The notes under the pieces: generated by a model
What the model was told of the DNA's origin: nothing
Seen by the model: only the letters and a program-made list of their open reading frames with translations
Database searches by the model: none
Program-made: the position numbers and the translations under genes
Source of the DNA: MGML01 sp034416335
Lineage (GTDB): Bacteria; Chloroflexota; Dehalococcoidia; Dehalococcoidales; UBA2162
NCBI GenBank assembly: GCA_034416335.1
Contig: DAOULV010000001.1
Span: 196,974-260,973 of the forward strand
Length of the DNA stretch: 64,000 nucleotides
Reading direction: 5' to 3'
Shown here: positions 57,851 to 64,000 of the stretch, one piece after another
Layout of the letters: each line of letters starts with the position of its first letter
How positions within the stretch are numbered: the first letter of the stretch is position 1

Positions 57851-59947
57851 TTGAATTTTTACCTCTCGTTACCTCTCATACAGGCAGTCCTGAGCTTTAT
57901 CTTGATACCTGTGGTGCTTAAAGGGCAGAGCCGGAAGATGGCTCAACGTATTTTTGCCCTGTATCTCCTGGGACTGATGATGTGGGGTATATTAATTTAC
58001 CTGATGCGTTCAAGTCCTACCCTTGACCAGGCCTTTTTCTGGGACAAATGGCTGGCAGCCGTAGGCCCGATACTGGCTGTTATCTTCTTTCATTTTACGG
58101 TTCGTTTTGCGGGCGTTACACTGAAAAACTGGATTTTACCCGTTTTTTATGTCCTGTCCATTGCGTTTCTTCCTTTTTCATTATCCGGACTAATGGTTAC
58201 AGGTGTTCAGATCAAATCTTACGGTTATGCTCCAATTTTAGGGCCGGTTTTCCCGGTAGTGATGGGAGCCAGCTACGTGTTGCTCCTGACGTCCTCCGTA
58301 TATCTTTATAGAACAGCGAACCGGGCTATTTATACCGAGGACAGAAACCGGAATATGTATATTTTCTGGGGGCTTATCGTTTCTATGCTCGGTGGTATTT
58401 TTGATTTCCTGCCGGTAATCGGGCTGCCCCTGTATCCCGGGGCCATAATCGGTAACCTGATATTCTGCCTGATTACCACGGTAGCAATAATCAAATACCA
58501 CCTCCTGGAAATCCATTTGATTGTTAGAAAAGGGATCACTTATTTACTGGCAAGTCTGATAGTCGGACTTGTGTACGCAGGCGCGGTTTACCTTTCATAT
58601 ACCCTGTATGGTGGTACCATTCCCATCTGGATTCATATAATTATTTTAGCGCTGCTTATTCTCACGCTGAGAGTTTTCTGGGATAGAATCCAGGGACTAG
58701 TCGACAGATGGTTTTACCAGGAAAGATATGATTTTCTGAACGAACTGGACCGTTTTATCCAGGATACTCATGATATCAGCAATCTCGAACACCTGGCTTC
58801 TTCGCTGGTCAGACTGATAGGCAGGGCTTTACAGACATCGAGTGTTTATTTACTGATGCTTTCCGAATTCGGTGATTTCAGAGTAGTTTCTTCTGCCGGT
58901 GGTATCGATACGAACCTGACTCTGAAAAGTTACAGCTCGCTGCTGCGCTGGATGCGTTCCAGACAGGGACTATTATATAACCAGGACGTTGATATCATCC
59001 CGCAGTTGCAATCACTCTCGGCGAAGGAGAAAAGTGAATTTGAAAATATGGGAGTTGAACTGTTCGTCCCGCTTAAAACAAAAATGGATGAATTAATCGG
59101 GTTATTATTGCTGGGTAAAAAAATATCCGGCCGGCTGTACTCCGAGGAAGATATGAAACTTGTCTTACACGTGGCCGACAGAGTTGCTATAGAACTGGAA
59201 AATGCCCGTCTTTATTACATAGAGACCCTGATAAGGAGCGAACTACAGAGTCAAAACGAGAGAAAGACCGAATTCCTGCACAGCGTAGCCCACGAGCTGA
59301 AAACGCCTCTCACCTCTCTGCTGTCATCGTCCGAGTTGCTGGAATCGGAAATGGATAACATTACAAGCAACCAGAAACAGAGAATAATCGGTAATATCTC
59401 GCGCAGTGCCCAGATTATGAATACCCGCGTTGATGAACTTCTGGACTTTGCCCGGTCGCAGATAGGACATCTGGAGTTAAAACTGGCATCCGCTCGTATC
59501 GACAGTGTGGTCCAGGAGGCCGTAGAGAGACTGGTCCCGGCTTTCGAAGACAAGGGGCAGCTGATGACGGTTGAATTATCCGAGGGATTACCTCTCGTTA
59601 ACGCCGATGCCGATAAACTCGGACAGGTAGTGATGAATCTGCTGTCCAATGCCAATAAGTATTCGGCTAATAACAGCGAGGTTATCATTCGGGCCAGGGA
59701 ATCGGACGGTAATGTGATAGTAGAAGTTTCGGACTCGGCTCAGGCGGTAGATGTGGATGAGAGGGAGAAGATATTCGAGCCGTATTTCCGCGGAAAAGTC
59801 GGAAGTGATAACGGGCAGCTCCCCGGGCTCGGGCTTGGCCTTGCCATTGCCCGGCAGATAATTGAGCTGCACCAGGGACAAATATGGGTAGATAGTATAC
59901 CGGGCAAAGGGAATACGTTCGCGTTTTCTCTTCCCGCCCTGATTTAG
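57851..59947 (+). CDS. Sensor histidine kinase
   Basis: A 698-residue membrane histidine kinase. The N-terminal third has about seven hydrophobic segments (a 7TM-type sensor, residues about 1-290). A GAF-like domain follows (about 310-460: LVRLIGRALQTSSVYLLML, FVPLKTKMDELIGLLLLG). The HisKA site has His481 in HSVAHELKTPLTSLL. The ATPase part has VVMNLLSNANKYS, EIFEPYFRG and GLGLGLAIARQI. The start is TTG at 57851, right after the GH3 stop, with GGAGG six bases upstream. The response regulator follows by 41 bases. Confidence 0.92.
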   Translation: MNFYLSLPLIQAVLSFILIPVVLKGQSRKMAQRIFALYLLGLMMWGILIYLMRSSPTLDQAFFWDKWLAAVGPILAVIFFHFTVRFAGVTLKNWILPVFYVLSIAFLPFSLSGLMVTGVQIKSYGYAPILGPVFPVVMGASYVLLLTSSVYLYRTANRAIYTEDRNRNMYIFWGLIVSMLGGIFDFLPVIGLPLYPGAIIGNLIFCLITTVAIIKYHLLEIHLIVRKGITYLLASLIVGLVYAGAVYLSYTLYGGTIPIWIHIIILALLILTLRVFWDRIQGLVDRWFYQERYDFLNELDRFIQDTHDISNLEHLASSLVRLIGRALQTSSVYLLMLSEFGDFRVVSSAGGIDTNLTLKSYSSLLRWMRSRQGLLYNQDVDIIPQLQSLSAKEKSEFENMGVELFVPLKTKMDELIGLLLLGKKISGRLYSEEDMKLVLHVADRVAIELENARLYYIETLIRSELQSQNERKTEFLHSVAHELKTPLTSLLSSSELLESEMDNITSNQKQRIIGNISRSAQIMNTRVDELLDFARSQIGHLELKLASARIDSVVQEAVERLVPAFEDKGQLMTVELSEGLPLVNADADKLGQVVMNLLSNANKYSANNSEVIIRARESDGNVIVEVSDSAQAVDVDEREKIFEPYFRGKVGSDNGQLPGLGLGLAIARQIIELHQGQIWVDSIPGKGNTFAFSLPALI

Positions 59948-59988
59948 TGCTAATAACAAGTCAATTGCTAGTTGAGGAGGAACTCTGA

Positions 59989-60672
59989 ATGAAAGTTTTG
60001 ATTATTGAAGATAACGCCGAGGTGGTGGAAGCAGTATCGCTGTGCCTGCAGATACGATGGCCCGATGCGGATATATCTTTTGCATACGGAGGACTCACCG
60101 GAGTGCAGATGGTGGAATCGCAAAACTACGATATCGTTCTCCTCGATATTAATCTGCCGGGTATTAACGGATTCGAGGTATTGAAGCGGATACGTTCCTT
60201 CTCAACTGTACCGGTTATTATCCTGACGGTAAGAGGATGGGAAGAGGACCAGGTGGAAGGTTTGGAATTGGGAGCTGATGACTATATCGTCAAACCTTTC
60301 AGGCCGAGGGAACTGGTATCGAGAGTGAATTCAGTTCTTCGCAGGGTCAATACGGCAGCTATAGGGGCTGAAAATCATACCTTGGTAAGAGGCGCCATTA
60401 AGCTTCTGCTGAACTCGAATGAAGTGGAAATGGGAGAAGACAAAATAAAACTGACGCCAACCGAATGTAAAGTCTTATATGCAATGATGAAGAACGACGG
60501 ACAGACTCTCAGCAGTAAGACACTCCTGACTGAAATACTGGGCAGAGAGGATGGAAACACTGAAATTATACGTACCTATATACGCCGTTTGAGGAGTAAA
60601 CTCAAGGACTCGCCTCCGAGTATCATACTGAATGACAGGGGAGGCGGCTACAGGTTCGTTACTCCGAAATAA
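59989..60672 (+). CDS. OmpR-family response regulator
   Basis: A 227-residue transcription factor with an N-terminal receiver domain (Asp53 in VLLDINLPGING, Lys in YIVKPFRPREL) and a C-terminal winged helix (LTPTECKVLYAMM, then TYIRRLRSKLKD). It is phosphorylated by the kinase encoded just upstream. GAGGAGG precedes the ATG. Its targets are not visible; the GH3 gene in the same operon is a candidate. Confidence 0.94.
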   Translation: MKVLIIEDNAEVVEAVSLCLQIRWPDADISFAYGGLTGVQMVESQNYDIVLLDINLPGINGFEVLKRIRSFSTVPVIILTVRGWEEDQVEGLELGADDYIVKPFRPRELVSRVNSVLRRVNTAAIGAENHTLVRGAIKLLLNSNEVEMGEDKIKLTPTECKVLYAMMKNDGQTLSSKTLLTEILGREDGNTEIIRTYIRRLRSKLKDSPPSIILNDRGGGYRFVTPK

Positions 60673-60705
60673 CGCTGGTCGAATCGCCGACAGGAGGTAA
60701 ATATA

Positions 60706-61143
60706 ATGGCTGAGTCAAAATACGGTCATCTGGTCAAAAAAATGGATATGCGTGATACCCAGCGTAAATCCGGGGGTAATGCCGATTACATAAATGGTTT
60801 CGGCGGTAAAGACCTGGAAGGGCTGGCATTGAATTTTACCTGGGCTATTCACAAAGGACTTGGTGACTGGCATGGAGGACGTGACCCGCATGTCCATCCA
60901 TATGACGAGTGTCTCGTTTTTATGGGGCTCGATCCGGATAATCCCGGTTATCTGGGAGCGGAAATTGAAATAGGAATGGGTGAAGAAGGAGAAACTGTAG
61001 TCGTAGATTCCCCTACCGCTGTTGTAGTTCCGGCGGGGCTGGTGCACGGTCCCCTGATTACAAAGAAGGTCGACCAACCTTACGGCTTCAGTGCCGTTTG
61101 TCTTAACGGTGAACACGAAACTACCTGGCTTGGTAAAGCATAG
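60706..61143 (+). CDS. Cupin-fold protein (paralogue of 46050)
   Basis: A 145-residue protein with a cupin core. The first metal motif is DPHVHPYDECLVFMG (about residues 64-78), followed by VVVPAGLVHGPLITKKV (about 103-119). The start AESKYGHLVKK parallels the protein at 46050. It follows the response regulator by 33 bases with AGGAGG before the ATG, so it may be read in the same operon. Function is unknown. Confidence 0.78.
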   Translation: MAESKYGHLVKKMDMRDTQRKSGGNADYINGFGGKDLEGLALNFTWAIHKGLGDWHGGRDPHVHPYDECLVFMGLDPDNPGYLGAEIEIGMGEEGETVVVDSPTAVVVPAGLVHGPLITKKVDQPYGFSAVCLNGEHETTWLGKA

Positions 61144-61185
61144 GAAACCCTGATATTAATCCGGGTATTTTGATATAAATACCAT

Positions 61186-61214
61186 CCGGCAGCCCGCTGT
61201 CAGCAGGCTGCCGG
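61186..61214 (+). terminator. GC-rich hairpin after the cupin gene
   Basis: CCGGCAGCC and GGCTGCCGG form a nine-pair stem with an 11-base loop, 42 bases after the stop codon. No T-run follows, so the terminator call is moderate. Confidence 0.55.
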
Positions 61215-61324
61215 TCTGATTGGAACAAATAATTCATCAGGAAGGGCTGGATATCCTGCAATAACGACTTTCGCCGGTATGGTAATATACATACAGAATT
61301 ATAATTATTAAACAGGATAATTCT

Positions 61325-61813
61325 ATGAATCGGGACATACGTATCAGGGAATTTACTAAAGACGACCTGGATTCGGTTGTTACGCTTATACATCACGTGG
61401 TCGATGTCTCGTATAAGGACGTCTATCCGCCCAAGGCTCTCGGTTTATATAAAGAGTTTCACAGCCGTGAAAATATCCTGAATGATGCCGAAAACGGCTA
61501 TTGTGTTATCGCTGAGAGTGCGGGAGAGATTGTAGGGACAGGCACGCTGATGGATGATGCTGTGAGACGTGTATATATCGAGCCTTCATTACAGAAAACC
61601 GGTATCGGCACCGGGATTTATAACACCCTGGAAAAACACGCACTGCAGAAAGGATTACCCCGTCTCGGGCTGGGGGCGTCTATCATTGCCAGAGAATTCT
61701 GGGAATCTATGGGTTTTGTATTCGAAGAAGAAATAGATATCCCCACCGGGGATGAAAAGTTGAAGTTCTATATGATGAGTAAATCATTTACGGAGAATGA
61801 AACGGGAGGATAA
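61325..61813 (+). CDS. GNAT-family acetyltransferase
   Basis: A 162-residue acetyl-CoA-dependent N-acetyltransferase. The acetyl-CoA pyrophosphate loop is seen in PSLQKTGIGTGIYNTLEKHA (about residues 91-110). The preceding strands are VIAESAGEIVGTGTLM and AVRRVYIE, and the end GASIIAREFWESMGFVFE is typical of the family. The acceptor is unknown. Its stop codon lies one base before the ATG of the beta-glucosidase, and its 3' end supplies the GGAGG ribosome site, so the two are coupled. Confidence 0.88.
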   Translation: MNRDIRIREFTKDDLDSVVTLIHHVVDVSYKDVYPPKALGLYKEFHSRENILNDAENGYCVIAESAGEIVGTGTLMDDAVRRVYIEPSLQKTGIGTGIYNTLEKHALQKGLPRLGLGASIIAREFWESMGFVFEEEIDIPTGDEKLKFYMMSKSFTENETGG

Positions 61814-61814
61814 T

Positions 61815-63164
61815 ATGGCTTTTCCTGATAATTTTGTCTGGGGCGCCGCGGCTTCAAGCTACCAGGTTGAAGGCGGTGCATACGACGACGGAAAGGGGCT
61901 CTCGGTCTGGGATATGATGTGCAAACAGCCGGGAAAAACCTGGGAAGGTAACACCGGCGAAGTTTCCTGCGACCATTATCATCGTTACGAGGAAGACGCC
62001 CGGTTGATGGGAGAAATCGGGCTTAAGGCTTACCGGCTTTCAATCTGCTGGCCTCGTGTAATTCCCGAAGGCACCGGTAAAGTCAACGAAAAGGGACTGG
62101 ACTTTTACGACCGACTGGTTGATTCCCTGCTGGAGAACGGAGTTCAGCCCTGGGTTACCCTGTTTCACTGGGACTATCCTTACAGCCTCTATCTTAAAGG
62201 TGGCTGGCTGAATCCCGACAGCTCGGACTGGTTTGCCGATTATGCCGGTGTGATAGCGGATAAGCTGTCCGACCGTGTTTCTTACTGGATGACTCTTAAC
62301 GAACCGCAGGTGTTTATCGATGCCGGACACCGCATCGGCAGGCATGCTCCCGGTCTGCAGCTTGGATTTAGGGATGTACTGACTGCCGCCCATAACTCAC
62401 TGCTGGCACACGGTAAATCCGCTCAGGTGATACGAGCCCGGGCTAAAAGCAAACCGTCAGTAGGCGCCGCGCCGGTCGGAATCACCAAAATACCGGCAAC
62501 GGATAAAGACAAAGATATCGACGCTGCCCGGAGCAGGATGTTCTCCATAACTGAAAAGAACTGCAACAGTAACACCTGGTTTGCCGACCCGATGGTGCTC
62601 GGTCATTATCCCGAGGATGGACTGATGCTCTTCGAAGATGAACTGCCTGACATAGCCGATGGTGATATGAAGACCATCTGCCAGCCCCTGGATTTCTACG
62701 GCGTCAATATATACCGCGGCGATGTTATCAGCGCCGATAAACCTGAACCTGTCCTGGGTGCCGACGGTCCGGCGCTTACAACGATGAACTGGCGTGTAAC
62801 GCCGGAAGCCCTTTACTGGGGTCCGAAATTCCTTTACGAACGCTATAAGCTGCCGCTGGTTATTACCGAGAACGGAATGGCAAACATGGACTGGGTTCAT
62901 CAGGACGGCAAGATCCACGACCCGCAGCGAATAGACTATCTAACCGGTTATCTGTATGAGTTAAACAGAGTTATTGAAGACGGCGTTCCGGTTAACGGAT
63001 ATCTGTACTGGTCTATAATGGATAACTTCGAATGGGCGGAAGGTTATAAACAGCGGTTCGGGCTGATATATGTCGATTACGGAACCGGTAACCGTATACT
63101 GAAGGATTCGGCATACTGGTACCGCGACGTGATAGCTTCGAATGGTGCCAGTATCGGGAAGTAA
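61815..63164 (+). CDS. Family 1 beta-glucosidase
   Basis: A 449-residue GH1 retaining beta-glycosidase. It starts FVWGAAASSYQVEGG (residues 8-22). The acid/base Glu163 lies in MTLNEPQVF and the nucleophile Glu352 in LVITENGM. YRLSICWPRVIPEG and the sugar-binding WSIMDNFEWAEGY near the end are intact. No signal peptide, so it acts on sugars inside the cell, for example cellobiose or aryl-glucosides. The ATG at 61815 is chosen because GGGAGG lies seven bases upstream, six codons after an upstream frame start. Confidence 0.96.
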   Translation: MAFPDNFVWGAAASSYQVEGGAYDDGKGLSVWDMMCKQPGKTWEGNTGEVSCDHYHRYEEDARLMGEIGLKAYRLSICWPRVIPEGTGKVNEKGLDFYDRLVDSLLENGVQPWVTLFHWDYPYSLYLKGGWLNPDSSDWFADYAGVIADKLSDRVSYWMTLNEPQVFIDAGHRIGRHAPGLQLGFRDVLTAAHNSLLAHGKSAQVIRARAKSKPSVGAAPVGITKIPATDKDKDIDAARSRMFSITEKNCNSNTWFADPMVLGHYPEDGLMLFEDELPDIADGDMKTICQPLDFYGVNIYRGDVISADKPEPVLGADGPALTTMNWRVTPEALYWGPKFLYERYKLPLVITENGMANMDWVHQDGKIHDPQRIDYLTGYLYELNRVIEDGVPVNGYLYWSIMDNFEWAEGYKQRFGLIYVDYGTGNRILKDSAYWYRDVIASNGASIGK

Positions 63165-63286
63165 ATAGACCCGTCCCTGAAATAAGATTCCCATAGTTAA
63201 GGTCGGATATCAAAAACTTTGTCTGTAAATAATGCTTACTAGTGGGTGTTCTCTATCTTTCGGGCTTGACCCGTAACCTTTTTACA

Positions 63287-63901
63287 TTACACCAATTTCG
63301 ATTTAATATCTTCTATGATTTTATAAAAAACCTGCTCCCGTTCTTTAGACGTATCATAAAGCGTAAAGCCGTATTTCACTAAATGATCAGTCATTTCTCG
63401 ATTAGATAAAACGGCTTCTTTACTAAACTCTCTTAGTTCATTATCATCAAAACCATATGTCCAATCGTCTTCCGTATCGTATTTCCTTAAATCTTTGAAA
63501 AATTCATCAGCCGTTTTTTTATTCTGCACCAACCCTATAAGAATAAATTTGTCTTTCAATTCTTCTATCCCATACATTTTCAGAATAGGTACTATCTTAT
63601 CAAAATTAAAATGCCCTCCTTCTATCACAAACCTGTTTCCTTCTACAGCGTGCGCCTGCAGGTGCAGCTCATATGCAACGCCGTGACTGGAAGAAAATGC
63701 ACCAAGAAAATGACCAAGAAACGGCGCTAATTCGTCTGTGGGATTCACACCAAATTTAATATTCAATTGCGGATATGCTCCATGAAACGTGGCGATAAGT
63801 TTATCGACATTGATGACAAAGTAATTCAGCTCTTCGTTTATTTTTCTCGCTAATGTTGTTTTACCGGCTCTTCCCCAGCCTGAAATGATTATGTTTTTCA
63901 T
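63287..63901 (-). CDS. P-loop nucleotide-binding protein (kinase-like)
   Basis: A 204-residue protein with an N-terminal Walker A loop (ISGWGRAGKTTLARKI, residues 6-21) and a following INVDKLIATF segment like those of small-molecule or nucleoside kinases. FVIEGGHFNFDKI (about residues 92-104) could be the Walker B region. The rest is not assigned. AT-rich and flanked by another AT-rich partial gene at the window edge, so an accessory region probably begins here. Substrate unknown. Confidence 0.65.
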   Translation of the reverse strand: MKNIIISGWGRAGKTTLARKINEELNYFVINVDKLIATFHGAYPQLNIKFGVNPTDELAPFLGHFLGAFSSSHGVAYELHLQAHAVEGNRFVIEGGHFNFDKIVPILKMYGIEELKDKFILIGLVQNKKTADEFFKDLRKYDTEDDWTYGFDDNELREFSKEAVLSNREMTDHLVKYGFTLYDTSKEREQVFYKIIEDIKSKLV

Positions 63902-63909
63902 GCTATATT

Positions 63910-64000
63910 CTACCTTGTATTATATAAATTATCTGTGCATAACCATTTGAAATCTTTATCTGCTAATTTCACTATCTTTTCATATGCGTTCATTTTTTCA
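63910..64000 (-). CDS. Partial AT-rich reading frame at the window edge
   Basis: On the minus strand a frame enters from beyond 64000 and reads EKMNAYEKIVKLADKDFKW, then LCTDNLYNTR, ending TAG at 63912-63910. It may be the C-terminus of a longer gene or start at the ATG near 63993. Eight bases separate its stop from the P-loop gene start, so the two would be in one unit. Too short to assign. Confidence 0.4.
   Translation of the reverse strand, partial: EKMNAYEKIVKLADKDFKWLCTDNLYNTR

Overview
The window reads as a chromosomal stretch of an anaerobic, probably Chloroflexota (Dehalococcoidia-like) bacterium. This placement is an inference. It rests on a reductive-dehalogenase-like protein, a selenocysteine glutaredoxin, a pyrophosphate-type phosphofructokinase, a recA-recX-rny-ymdB gene order and many dispersed intergenic palindromes. 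No rRNA or tRNA gene and no CRISPR array is visible. Most genes are moderately GC-rich with clear GGAGG-type ribosome binding sites. A few AT-rich islands (about 8.4-10.6, 17.1-20.05, 32.7-33.5, 47.8-48.8 and 63.3-64.0 kb) look acquired.

Layout. 0-8.4 kb: a 5'-truncated HhH-GPD DNA glycosylase, a YfcE-type phosphodiesterase, two crotonase-family enzymes, an acyl-CoA synthetase, a secreted SH3/PKD/BACON protein and a short MeaB-type GTPase. 8.4-10.6 kb: a type II restriction-modification pair. 10.7-16.5 kb: a housekeeping minus-strand cluster recA-recX-rny-ymdB-PHP-plsY, with a LexA-type operator inside the recA promoter. 17-20 kb: an accessory region with two broken genes, each restored by adding one base in an A-run (a zinc-ribbon protein and a GmrSD-like DUF262 protein). 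21-26.9 kb: phenylacetate-CoA-ligase-like protein, amidohydrolase, GAF protein, reductive-dehalogenase-like protein and the glutaredoxin with an in-frame UGA. 27-32.5 kb: a minus-strand run tusA-dsrE-iscS-iscU(DUF59)-SHOCT-copA(YHS), joining sulfur delivery, Fe-S assembly and copper export. 33.6-36 kb: pfk-fba. 36.9-42.2 kb: nucleotide-sugar epimerases, a GH4 glycosidase and a nitroreductase. 42.7-47.5 kb: an S9 peptidase, a QW-repeat protein, a cupin and a methyltransferase with an attenuator-like leader. 47.83-48.81 kb: a small element bounded by an 18-bp perfect inverted repeat. 48.9-52.2 kb: MutS2 followed by a VLRF1-type release factor. 52-64 kb: rubrerythrin-like, beta-lactamase-like, DUF4037 and DinB proteins, a GH3-histidine kinase-response regulator operon, a second cupin, a GNAT protein, a GH1 beta-glucosidase and a P-loop protein.

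How the genes work together. The acyl-CoA ligases and hydratases suggest use of fatty or aromatic acids. The tusA-to-copA run suggests one thiol and metal homeostasis unit. The mutS2-vlrf1 pair can be read as a ribosome-rescue module: split the collided ribosome, then hydrolyse the peptidyl-tRNA. The strongest special signals are the selenocysteine glutaredoxin, the mutS2-vlrf1 pair, the leader of the methyltransferase gene, and the inverted-repeat element with an NYN-domain cargo gene.
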